The notes under the pieces are model-generated. The model saw only the letters and a program-made list of their open reading frames with translations, had not been told where the DNA came from and did no database searches. The position numbers were made by a program, and so were the translations under genes. From the NCBI GenBank assembly GCA_900759575.1, contig CAAEVU010000126.1, positions 1-8,129 on the forward strand: a DNA stretch of 8,129 nucleotides, read 5' to 3'. Source of the DNA: Clostridia bacterium. Lineage in GTDB: Bacteria > Bacillota > Clostridia > Oscillospirales > Acutalibacteraceae. Every line of letters begins with the position of its first letter. Position 1 is the first letter of the stretch. Of this stretch, positions 1 to 4,927 are shown in pieces.

Positions 1-111
1 ATACTTGATAAATATAGAGATATTGCTGGTTTTCACCAAAGGAGCTTATCTGGCCGCCTCTCCGATTCCCATGGCCCAATTACTTGAAAAATTATTATTG
101 CAACACATTAG
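1..111. other. Left host flank, no confident gene
   Basis: This is DNA outside the left end of the element. Two plus-strand frames are open from the window edge: frame 1 stops at TGA 85-87, and frame 2 runs through the element end to TGA 155-157. The minus strand also has an open frame towards the edge. None has a recognisable motif or enough length to choose between them. If frame 2 were the host frame, its last residues would be supplied by the element, giving a chimeric tail. The minus-strand toxin gene at the right end would have been transcribed towards this DNA before insertion, so an immunity gene could lie here or just beyond the edge, but nothing seen proves it. Confidence 0.35.
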
Positions 112-133
112 GTCAGTTTACAAGGAACTACAC
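112..133 (+). repeat. attL: left terminal arm of the element
   Basis: GT at 112-113 is followed by the 20-bp arm CAGTTTACAAGGAACTACAC. Joined to the right end, the predicted circular attP has two 20-bp arms inverted around a single T (113 = 7728), differing at one position. That is the symmetry expected of a large serine recombinase attP. GT is the dinucleotide shared by both junctions in register with this symmetry, so it is the best candidate for the crossover. It is non-palindromic, as directional recombination needs. Confidence 0.75.
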
Positions 134-157
134 GCAGACCGTGAAACGGGCTGCTGA

Positions 158-206
158 CAACAAACGGCGCTATGCTCCCGGCTGGGTGCATAGCACCTGT
201 TTGTTG
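158..206. repeat. Long stem-loop inside left end
   Basis: CAACAAAC (158-165) pairs with GTTTGTTG (199-206). Continuing inward, 166-175 pairs with 188-197 apart from one mismatch, with a single bulged T at 198. A small inner CCC/GGG pair closes around the tip. No U-tract follows, so it is not a simple terminator. It lies between attL and oriT and may act as a DNA structure or recombinase/relaxase accessory site; the function is unknown. Confidence 0.7.
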
Positions 207-215
207 CGGGGGTTT

Positions 216-240
216 CCAAAGGGGGCAGCGCCCCATTTGG
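216..240. repeat. Stem-loop preceding oriT
   Basis: CCAAA (216-220) pairs with TTTGG (236-240), and GGGGC (222-226) with GCCCC (230-234) around the triloop AGC, with one G/A mismatch between the two blocks. It directly abuts the oriT hairpin and may belong to the same relaxosome-loading structure. Confidence 0.6.
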
Positions 241-282
241 CACACGACTTTGCGGAGCAAAGTGTAGTGTGTTATACGCTCT
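241..282 (+). other. oriT, pMV158 (MobV) type
   Basis: ACTTTGC (247-253) and GCAAAGT (257-263) form a 7-bp hairpin with a GGA loop. It is followed by GTAGTGTGTTATAC (264-277). The decamer TAGTGTGTTA at 265-274 matches the nick region of the pMV158 family origin of transfer, where the nick falls as TAGTG/TGTTA, so the predicted nick is between 269 and 270. The order of hairpin, AAAGT, then TAGTGTGTTATAC reproduces the pMV158 origin layout. CACAC (241-245) can also pair with GTGTG (267-271), placing the nick next to a stem. The element encodes a MobV relaxase at 4928-5872, the right family for this site. Unusually, the site is about 4.6 kb from that gene rather than just upstream of it. Confidence 0.82.
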
Positions 283-681
283 GTCGGCGTTGCCCTGAAA
301 ATACCGTTGCCGCCGGGGAGGGCAAGGGCATTTGACGCGGCAGGAAAGCAGGGCTTTGTTTGGGGCTGGTAAGCCGGAAACAAAGGGCTGATTTCAGCAG
401 CAGACAGGGCGTATTATGAAAGCCCCCGTCCCTCGTCCTCCGCCCCCGGCCTATGGGACAAAAAGTCCCAAAGCTCTGGACACCGTGACCAGATGTGTGG
501 CCACACTCCGGGAAAAGTAGCAGGACGGCAGGAAACCGTCAAGGCTGAAATGAATGGGCTGACGCCCGGCCTTGACCGTTCCCCGCCGCCCCGCTGGATG
601 GGTGGACAAGGTGGCCAATCCCTAAAAGTGTTTGGCCGCACTCGTTCATTTTGGGGCCTTTCTTCTCCCAAAATTGAAATG
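283..681. other. Gene-free structured region downstream of oriT
   Basis: No coding frame here has a convincing start, ribosome site or family match; open frames are short and overlap one another. The stretch carries many inverted repeats. CTTTGTTT (354-361) pairs with AAACAAAG (378-385), with an inner GGCT/AGCC stem and a GG/GG internal loop. GGGAC (455-459) pairs with GTCCC (465-469). GTGTGGCCACAC (495-506) is a perfect palindrome. GACGG (524-528) pairs with CCGTC (536-540), competing with GTCAAGGC (538-545) against GCCTTGAC (569-576). ATTTTGGG (648-655) pairs with CCCAAAAT (667-674). This density suggests a structured DNA or RNA role, such as a leading-region or single-strand origin. No function is established. 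Confidence 0.6.
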
Positions 682-712
682 GGCGGGAAAGCCCTAAAAT
701 GGCTTTCCCGCC
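682..712. repeat. Perfect 12-bp inverted repeat
   Basis: GGCGGGAAAGCC (682-693) and GGCTTTCCCGCC (701-712) are perfect complements around a 7-nt loop CTAAAAT. It would be a very stable hairpin on either strand. Neither side has a clear U-tract, so it is not called a terminator. Confidence 0.75.
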
Positions 713-724
713 TTGATTACCCAT

Positions 725-807
725 TAGCAAAGACGGGCGAGACTGTCAACGGCGGCGCTGAAAGCGCCGTTCATCTTGACCGTTGACTGGCTCGCCTGGC
801 TTTGCTA
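725..807. repeat. Compound stem with regularly spaced internal loops
   Basis: Three nested perfect blocks pair in order: TAGCAAAG (725-732) with CTTTGCTA (800-807), GGCGAG (736-741) with CTCGCC (791-796), and GTCAACGG (745-752) with CCGTTGAC (780-787). They are separated by 3-nt internal loops on both sides. At the tip GGCGCT pairs with AGCGCC around a GAA triloop, within 753-769. The total is 22 base pairs plus the tip stem. ACGGGC (733-738) can alternatively pair with GCCCGT (810-815), so a second fold is possible. It lies just before the efflux promoter. It could be a replication or transfer structure, or a non-coding RNA; nothing identifies which. Confidence 0.72.
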
Positions 808-820
808 CTGCCCGTAAGAG

Positions 821-845
821 ATGGAAAAACAAGATGGAAAACAAG
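821..845 (+). repeat. Short tandem duplication
   Basis: ATGGAAAAACAAG (821-833) is followed at once by ATGGAAAACAAG (834-845), one A shorter. It sits just upstream of the mef promoter. No role is evident. Confidence 0.6.
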
Positions 846-856
846 GTTAAAAATGG

Positions 857-886
857 TTGACAAGTCTATCGGATGTGTGTTATACT
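857..886 (+). promoter_or_regulatory. Promoter of the mef leader and gene
   Basis: A perfect -35 TTGACA (857-862) and a -10 TATACT (881-886) are separated by 18 bp. Transcription would start near 893, about 270 bp before the mef start codon, leaving a long untranslated leader. The -10 region overlaps GTGTGTTATAC (875-885), an exact 11-bp copy of part of the oriT (267-277). Confidence 0.8.
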
Positions 887-920
887 GTGCGACAGTTTGA
901 GATTGGAAGGAGGCTTACGT

Positions 921-941
921 GTGTTAATTTGTGTACGCTAA
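921..941 (+). CDS. Leader peptide MLICVR, candidate attenuator uORF
   Basis: A strong ribosome site GGAAGGAGG (905-913) lies 7 nt before GTG 921. The frame reads MLICVR and stops at TAA 939-941. Very short leader peptides of this sort precede macrolide, lincosamide and ABC-F resistance genes (for example the MsrD leader MYLIFM), where drug-induced ribosome stalling controls read-through of downstream terminators. Its codons 928-938 can pair with 996-1006 (11 nt, two G-U pairs), so ribosome position could alter folding. A second GTG at 919 gives only two codons. No protein-level proof is possible from sequence. Confidence 0.55.
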   Translation: MLICVR

Positions 942-962
942 TAAGCAATAAAAAGTAGAAGT

Positions 963-991
963 ACCTTTCCACATGATGGTGGGCTTTTTTT
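963..991 (+). terminator. Weak first attenuator hairpin
   Basis: CCAC (969-972) pairs with GTGG (979-982), flanked by a U-G pair, and a run of seven T follows at 985-991. The stem is short, so it would be a weak or conditional terminator. It lies between the two arms of the alternative pairing 928-938/996-1006, which would exclude or reposition it. Confidence 0.45.
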
Positions 992-1023
992 GCGTGCGTA
1001 TGCAAAGGAACACGTAGGTTTGA

Positions 1024-1059
1024 CACGAGCAGTCTTTGAACTGTATCGTGGTGTTTTTT
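1024..1059 (+). terminator. Second attenuator terminator in mef leader
   Basis: CACGA (1024-1028) pairs with TCGTG (1046-1050) and CAGT (1030-1033) with ACTG (1040-1043), with a small internal loop. Six T follow at 1054-1059. It is a convincing intrinsic terminator placed between the promoter and the mef gene, so most transcripts should stop here unless antitermination occurs. Confidence 0.7.
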
Positions 1060-1075
1060 CGTGCTTTGTTGTTAT

Positions 1076-1115
1076 GCAGGCGTCTGCCCTCTCTGTGGGA
1101 CAACGCCTGCTTTTT
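1076..1115 (+). terminator. Third attenuator terminator in mef leader
   Basis: GCAGGCGT (1076-1083) and ACGCCTGC (1103-1110) form a perfect 8-bp G+C-rich stem followed by TTTTT at 1111-1115. This is the strongest of the leader terminators and the last before the gene. Its U-tract is also the 5' arm of the next hairpin, so the two structures are coupled. Confidence 0.75.
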
Positions 1116-1153
1116 ATTGCAGAAACAAAGGAACAATGCAATAAAAAAGGAGG
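1111..1153 (+). promoter_or_regulatory. Hairpin next to the mef ribosome site
   Basis: TTTTTATTGCA (1111-1121) pairs perfectly over 11 bp with TGCAATAAAAA (1137-1147). The ribosome binding site AAGGAGG (1147-1153) begins at the foot of this stem. The hairpin shares its 5' arm with the U-tract of the preceding terminator. It may limit ribosome access or stabilise read-through RNA; the mechanism is inferred. Confidence 0.6.
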
Positions 1154-1161
1154 TTCGCATT

Positions 1162-2382
1162 ATGACCCAAAACAACAATTCATGGAGAAAAACTTATTTT
1201 ACACTTCTTGCCGGACAAGCAATATCCTTTATTAGCAGCGGTATTTTGCAAATGGCCATTATCTTTTATTTGGTTGCGAAAACTAATTCTGCAATCATAT
1301 TGACGGCGGCAACACTGATTGGATTTTTGCCGCAAGCCTGTTTAGGCCCGTTTGCAGGTGCTTTTGTTGACCGGCACAGCCGTAAAAGCGTAATGATTGG
1401 TGCGGATTTGATAATTGCCGCCGCTGGCGGTATTCTGGCGCTGGTGGCGTTTTACATGGAATTGCCCGTATGGTCTATTATGGTTGTCCTGTTAATCCGA
1501 AGTGCGGGAACTGCTTTTCATTCTCCAGCATTCAGCGCAGCAACACCTATGATTGTGCCAAAAGAGGAACTTACAAAATGCGCTGGTTACACGCAGACCA
1601 TGCAAGCAGTAAGTGCGATTATCAGTCCAGCTGCCGCAGCGTTTTTATATGCTGTTTGGCCTCTTAATGCAATTATATTGTTAGATATTGTGGGTGCAAT
1701 CCTTGCCTGTGTGACTGTTGCGATTTCGTCCATACCAACGCCTGAACTATGTCCAGAAACGAAAAGACAACAGTTTTTACAGGATATGAAAGAGGGGTAT
1801 GTGGTATTAAAGCAAAACAGGGGCCTCTTTGCTCTGCTCTGGATTGGTGTAATTTATATGTTCTTTTATATGCCAATCAGTACGCTTTTTCCTCTCATCT
1901 GTATGTCATACTTCAAAGGAACACCGGCCCATGCCTCTGCCGCTGAAATTGCTTTTGCGGTTGGTATGCTGCTTGGCGGAGTCATTCTGAGCATTTGGGG
2001 CGGTTTTAAGAAACGGCGGTACACCATCGGTCTTTCCGTTCTCCTGATGGGCGTTAGCAATATGCTCTCCGGGCTTTTGCCGCCAGACGCATTTCTTGTC
2101 TTTGTTGTGTGCTGTACTGTTATGGGAATTTCCGCTCCATTTTACGGTGTGCAAAATGCGATTTTTCAAGAAACGGTCAAACCAGAATATCTGGGGAGAG
2201 TTTTTTCTCTACTGACAAGCGCCGCTTCCCTCGCCATGCCGTTTGGCCTTGTCATTTCCGGGCCTCTGGCGGAGCGGCTGGGAGTTGAGAAATGGTTTGT
2301 CATTTGCGGAATTGGCATTATCATCGTTGCGCTTGCCGTATTTTTACTACCCGGTTTGAGAGAGATTGACAATACGCAATAA
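1162..2382 (+). CDS. mef: Mef-type macrolide efflux MFS transporter
   Basis: This 406-residue inner-membrane protein belongs to the major facilitator superfamily, about the size of Mef(A)/Mef(E) (405). Several blocks match the Mef family as I know it: ADLIIAAAG and MELPVW in the first half, LTKCAGY near the middle and PEYLGRVFSL near the C-terminus. The loop GAFVDRHSRK (66-75) is the MFS motif A region. Hydrophobic segments fit 12 membrane helices. Family members export 14- and 15-membered macrolides using the proton gradient; the substrate here is inferred. ATG 1162 is chosen because AAGGAGG lies 8 nt upstream; the same frame is open back to ATG 1036, but those residues overlap the leader terminators. 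The usual partner ABC-F gene msr(D) does not follow: the gene ends at a terminator. Confidence 0.87.
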   Translation: MTQNNNSWRKTYFTLLAGQAISFISSGILQMAIIFYLVAKTNSAIILTAATLIGFLPQACLGPFAGAFVDRHSRKSVMIGADLIIAAAGGILALVAFYMELPVWSIMVVLLIRSAGTAFHSPAFSAATPMIVPKEELTKCAGYTQTMQAVSAIISPAAAAFLYAVWPLNAIILLDIVGAILACVTVAISSIPTPELCPETKRQQFLQDMKEGYVVLKQNRGLFALLWIGVIYMFFYMPISTLFPLICMSYFKGTPAHASAAEIAFAVGMLLGGVILSIWGGFKKRRYTIGLSVLLMGVSNMLSGLLPPDAFLVFVVCCTVMGISAPFYGVQNAIFQETVKPEYLGRVFSLLTSAASLAMPFGLVISGPLAERLGVEKWFVICGIGIIIVALAVFLLPGLREIDNTQ

Positions 2383-2410
2383 TCAACTGCACCTTTTTCT
2401 ATTACTAAAC

Positions 2411-2464
2411 AAAATGCCTGGATGGTGGTTCTGAAAAACCAGAACCGCCGTTCAGGCATTTTTT
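2411..2464. terminator. Bidirectional terminator between mef and regulator
   Basis: AAAATGCCTG (2411-2420) pairs with CAGGCATTTT (2453-2462). An inner stem GGTGGTTCTG (2424-2433) with CAGAACCGCC (2440-2449) is continuous apart from wobble pairs, giving a stem of about 23 bp. T-runs are present on both strands. It serves both converging genes, and the regulator stop codon at 2463-2465 touches it. Confidence 0.88.
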
Positions 2465-3263
2465 ATCTTCGTCCTCTCTGCGGTTTTGGATTCTTCAGCA
2501 AGTCGGATTTTTCCGCAATCTTTTTCAGCCACTTCCGTTCTTCTACTGACAGCTTCCTAAAATTCAGCTTGAGCCGTTTGCAGATAAACGCCAAGTACGC
2601 TTGTTCCGTGTCGCTGTCCTGGCTGACGATTTCACCAGCAGTTTCCAGCATTTCTTTTAGCGGGTTATCCTCTGGGACGCTGAAAAAATCGTCCTTGTGT
2701 GTTTCCCGCAGAGCAAGGGCAATCCCGTTTATGTCCCGTTGTATCACATAGCGGCAAAACTCGTCCTCATCAATATGGGCGGTGATAAGCTGTCTTAACT
2801 GCGTATCACTCATGCCAGGATTATGCTTTTTTATAACAGTTGCGCTCATCGTGTCCACTATGGCGTTTGCACCCTGCGCCTGTTTCAGTGCCGTTCCGTT
2901 CACATAGATTTCAAGGTCAGCCATCAGCCGGGGGAAATCCGGGTGCGCCGCCAGCTCACACAGCAGGGTATTGTCTATCCTCCCGCTTTTCAGCAGGTCA
3001 ATCATTTCATCACTCAAACGCAGGTCTGCAAGATCGGCGTTTGGGTGATTTTTCATTTCAGACAGCCCCAGCAGATAATCAGCGGTCACACCGTAAAACT
3101 TCGCCAGCCGGATAAGGGCATAGTGGCTGATGTCCTTGAAGTCTTCCGTTTCGTAACTGCCCAGCGCAGACTTGGAAAGCCCGGTCTGCTCCGCAAGCTG
3201 CCCCAGCGTCAAGCCACGCTCCACACGTAGGTCTTTTAATCGCTCTTGTATGGATAAAGACAT
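2463..3263 (-). CDS. XRE-family helix-turn-helix transcriptional regulator
   Basis: A predicted cytoplasmic DNA-binding protein of 266 residues. The N-terminal 65 residues form a classic XRE/Cro-type domain (IQERLKDLRVERG, then LGQLAEQTGLSKSALGSYE as the helix-turn-helix, then ISHYALIRLAKFYGVTADYLLG). The remaining 200 residues are a helical domain I do not recognise by function, ending in a basic tail (PQRGRR). ATG 3263 is preferred over GTG 3269 because AAGGAGG (3270-3276) lies 6 nt before the ATG and abuts the GTG. It converges on mef and ends at their shared terminator. It may repress itself or the mobilization genes through the 3297-3333 palindrome just upstream; the target is inferred. 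Confidence 0.85.
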   Translation of the reverse strand: MSLSIQERLKDLRVERGLTLGQLAEQTGLSKSALGSYETEDFKDISHYALIRLAKFYGVTADYLLGLSEMKNHPNADLADLRLSDEMIDLLKSGRIDNTLLCELAAHPDFPRLMADLEIYVNGTALKQAQGANAIVDTMSATVIKKHNPGMSDTQLRQLITAHIDEDEFCRYVIQRDINGIALALRETHKDDFFSVPEDNPLKEMLETAGEIVSQDSDTEQAYLAFICKRLKLNFRKLSVEERKWLKKIAEKSDLLKNPKPQRGRR

Positions 3264-3296
3264 ATTCACCCTCCTTGCTAGCTCAACGAAAGAGAA

Positions 3297-3333
3297 GCCG
3301 TTATGCTATGTACTATGCTCATAGCATAACGGC
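3297..3333 (-). promoter_or_regulatory. Perfect 14-bp inverted repeat: operator or terminator
   Basis: GCCGTTATGCTATG (3297-3310) and CATAGCATAACGGC (3320-3333) are perfect complements with a 9-nt spacer that itself contains another TATGCT. The repeat sits between the stop of the small minus-strand gene and the start of the XRE regulator. On the minus strand it is followed by TTCTCTTT, a poor U-tract, so it could terminate the small gene. The symmetry and position equally fit an operator for the regulator. Both roles are possible. Confidence 0.7.
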
Positions 3334-3341
3334 ATAGGCAT

Positions 3342-3605
3342 TTACAGTTTTATTTTACCATTTGCTACATCTTCACGAAATTTATCAACAAGCTTCGCTG
3401 TCAGCTTGGATTTACCGTAGTGTTCAAGTACAAAAGTACGATAACTTTTTCCATCTACAAGCACATCACTTTTTCTGGTCAACAACCAATTTCCGTTACC
3501 TCCTCCCTGTTCTCTAATATTCCAGTCTTTCCCATATCTTTTATAGATTTCATCTTTTTTACCTTGAACAGACATTGATTCGCTTGGAATATAAACAATT
3601 TGCAT
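3342..3605 (-). CDS. Small protein of unknown function
   Basis: An 87-residue soluble, lysine-rich protein with no signal peptide or membrane segment. I do not recognise a family. Visible features are a short N-terminal strand (MQIVYIPSE), a central glycine-rich turn GGGNGNWLL (34-42) and a basic C-terminal helix-rich segment. ATG 3605 has an excellent ribosome site, AAAGGAGG, 7 nt away. It is visibly more AT-rich than the mobilization genes, has its own extended -10 promoter and is followed by a hairpin, so it looks like a separately acquired single-gene unit. Confidence 0.75.
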   Translation of the reverse strand: MQIVYIPSESMSVQGKKDEIYKRYGKDWNIREQGGGNGNWLLTRKSDVLVDGKSYRTFVLEHYGKSKLTAKLVDKFREDVANGKIKL

Positions 3606-3670
3606 AATAGCTCCTCCTTTATTTTGTGCAAGAAGACCAGAAACCTGAATTTGTCTTTTATCTTTTTTTG

Positions 3671-3699
3671 ATTATATCACAAATCCGAGAGCGTGGAAA
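3671..3699 (-). promoter_or_regulatory. Promoter of the small minus-strand gene
   Basis: Read on the minus strand, an extended -10 TGATATAAT has its TATAAT at 3676 down to 3671. It is preceded at 17 bp by TTTCCA (3699 to 3694), a partial -35. The extended TG motif can compensate for the weak -35. It would start transcription about 60 bp before the ATG at 3605. Confidence 0.65.
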
Positions 3700-3833
3700 T
3701 AGGGAGTTTTTCAGGCTGATTTCCTACCTCTTGGATATACGGCACAGGCGGTCAAAAAGGTGTAGACTTGGGATAGTTCATCGATGGACAAGCACCTTGG
3801 AAACAGAACACGCCAAAGAAAACGGAGGGACGC

Positions 3834-4247
3834 ATGAGCAAAAGACCCTATCAACACCTGCCGCCGCTGGAACACAGGCCGGACGGCTCCCCCTACCGCA
3901 TAACCCCGCCCCAGAAGAGACGAGCCAGCGGCCTGATACGCCGGGAGTGCTGCAACTGCGAGGACGGAAACTGCCTTGCGCTGGACGATGGCGACACCTG
4001 CGCCTGTCCGCAGATGATTTCGTTCTCCGTCTGCTGCAAGTGGTTCCGCTGGGCGGTCTTGCCGCTGGACAGGACGCTGGAAGCGGAGATTTACCGGGAC
4101 AGGGACTTGAAACGCTGTGCGGAGTGCGGCGGTGTGTTCGTCCCGAAGTCCAACCGGGGCAAATACTGCCCGGACTGCGCCGCCAGAGTTCACAGGCGGC
4201 AGAAAACAGAAAGTGAACGGAAAAGGAGGTCTGCTGTGGACAGTTAA
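3834..4247 (+). CDS. Cysteine-rich VLP domain protein
   Basis: A 137-residue protein with two cysteine clusters. The first is CC (39-40), C42, C47, C56, C58 and CC (67-68), leading into the signature VLP (75-77) within WAVLPLDRTLEAEI. The second is a zinc-ribbon type pair, C95-x2-C98 and C112-x2-C115, followed by a very basic tail (HRRQKTESERKRR). This matches the cysteine-rich VLP family common in Firmicutes mobile elements, which has no proven function; metal and nucleic-acid binding are inferred from the cysteines and basic tail. GGAGG lies 5 nt before ATG 3834. It is first in the plus-strand series leading to repA and mobV. A strong GGAGG at 4225-4229 lies inside its end, but no good start follows. 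Confidence 0.82.
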   Translation: MSKRPYQHLPPLEHRPDGSPYRITPPQKRRASGLIRRECCNCEDGNCLALDDGDTCACPQMISFSVCCKWFRWAVLPLDRTLEAEIYRDRDLKRCAECGGVFVPKSNRGKYCPDCAARVHRRQKTESERKRRSAVDS

Positions 4248-4257
4248 GAGCGGGAAA

Positions 4258-4325
4258 AGCCTTGATTTGCAAGGCTCCGCAAGCCCTCAACCGGGGCGGC
4301 TGGTATCATTTATCATTCGCCCCGG
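4258..4325. repeat. Two hairpins before repA
   Basis: AGCCTTG (4258-4264) pairs with CAAGGCT (4270-4276). CCGGGGCG (4291-4298) pairs perfectly with CGCCCCGG (4318-4325) around a 19-nt loop containing a repeated ATCATT. No U-tract follows either. The second ends about 33 nt before the repA start, which lacks a clear ribosome site, so it could influence repA translation or be a binding site for the initiator. The role is not established. Confidence 0.55.
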
Positions 4326-4358
4326 AAAACGGGCCTCTAACCGTCCACAAAACACGCT

Positions 4359-4754
4359 ATGACAAACACGATTTATATTCACCAGCCGGAAAAGGCGTTC
4401 AGTTTCACCCGGCTCCCCAATTTCCTTTTTGAAGCACCCACATTCCAGCCCTTGAGCAACGAAGCGAAGGTGCTGTATGCCTTTGTCCTGCGCCGGGCGG
4501 AGTTGTCCCGGAAGAACGGCTGGGCGGACGAGTACGGGCGGGTCTACCTGTACTACCCCATCTGCGAGGTGGTCGCTTTGCTCCGCTGCGGGCGGCAGAA
4601 AGCGGTCAACACCCTGCGGGAGTTGCAGTATGCGGGGCTGGTGGAAATCCAGAAACAGGGCTGTGGAAAACCCAACCGCATTTACCCGAAATCCTATGAA
4701 GCGGTTCCAAACACCGACTTCAAGAAATCCGGTTATGGTACGCCGGAGGGCTGA
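4359..4754 (+). CDS. repA: RepA_N-type replication initiator, N-terminal domain only
   Basis: These 131 residues match the N-terminal DNA-binding part of the RepA_N initiator family: FSFTRLPNFLFEAPTF, LSNEAKVLYAFVLRRAELS, then NGWADEYGRVYLYYP and LRELQYAGLVEIQKQG, ending in GKPNRIYPKSYE. This is the winged-helix region that binds origin repeats. Full RepA_N initiators are usually about twice as long or more, so this copy is short. In-frame after the TGA (4752-4754) lies PLEVRKSDG, which resembles the tail of related element proteins, suggesting a nonsense change (see next entry). The ribosome site is weak. It may help maintain the excised circle or act only as a DNA-binding regulator. Confidence 0.78.
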   Translation: MTNTIYIHQPEKAFSFTRLPNFLFEAPTFQPLSNEAKVLYAFVLRRAELSRKNGWADEYGRVYLYYPICEVVALLRCGRQKAVNTLRELQYAGLVEIQKQGCGKPNRIYPKSYEAVPNTDFKKSGYGTPEG

Positions 4755-4817
4755 AAACCGTACTTGGCGAGTACGAAAATCAATCCTCTTGAAGTACGGA
4801 AATCTGACGGTATATAG
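4755..4817 (+). pseudogene. Possible cut-off repA tail
   Basis: Reading on in the repA frame past TGA 4752-4754 gives 20 codons ending at TAG 4815-4817, including PLEVRKSDG. I associate EVRKS-type tails with full-length versions of this protein. From about 4815 the +1 frame continues with residues such as NTEIKTIYLH, also in keeping with a repA tail. This points to one nonsense change and perhaps a later frameshift. The match is from memory, so confidence is low. Confidence 0.35.
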
Positions 4818-4849
4818 AAATACAGAGATTAAAACCATCTATTTACATT

Positions 4850-4913
4850 CATTCCATTCCAATCCTATCAGAGATATTTTCGGCGGGAAAACCCGCCGGA
4901 AAGGAATGGAATG
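4850..4913. repeat. Nested inverted repeats just upstream of mobV
   Basis: CATTCCATTCC (4850-4860) pairs perfectly with GGAATGGAATG (4903-4913). Inside lies a second perfect stem, CGGCGGG (4881-4887) with CCCGCCG (4892-4898), capped by an AAAA tetraloop. The outer 3' arm ends 3 nt before the mobV ribosome site. No TAGTGTGTTA nick sequence is present, so it is not the oriT. It may be a relaxase autoregulation site or a translational control hairpin. pMV158 relaxase is known to repress its own gene at its origin, which here is far away. Confidence 0.65.
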
Positions 4914-4927
4914 GGGAAAGGAGTTCA

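Noticed and set aside
109..110. TA as the shared recombination core (109-110 and 7728-7729)
   Set aside because: It is palindromic and out of register with the arm symmetry; GT fits better.
84..335. Plus-strand open frame across the left end (and an overlapping minus-strand frame)
   Set aside because: It crosses attL and oriT, has no ribosome site or family, and the region is explained by hairpins.
973..1017. Second leader frame starting ATGATGGTG
   Set aside because: It starts inside the weak hairpin without a ribosome site; kept out as a CDS although it also contains CVR.
1036..1161. Upstream extension of the mef reading frame to ATG 1036
   Set aside because: It would translate through the attenuator terminators and lacks a ribosome site; ATG 1162 has AAGGAGG and matches Mef length.
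3711..4290. Long open frames on both strands overlapping the VLP gene
   Set aside because: They are high G+C shadow frames; the plus-strand 3834-4247 frame has the recognisable cysteine/VLP pattern.
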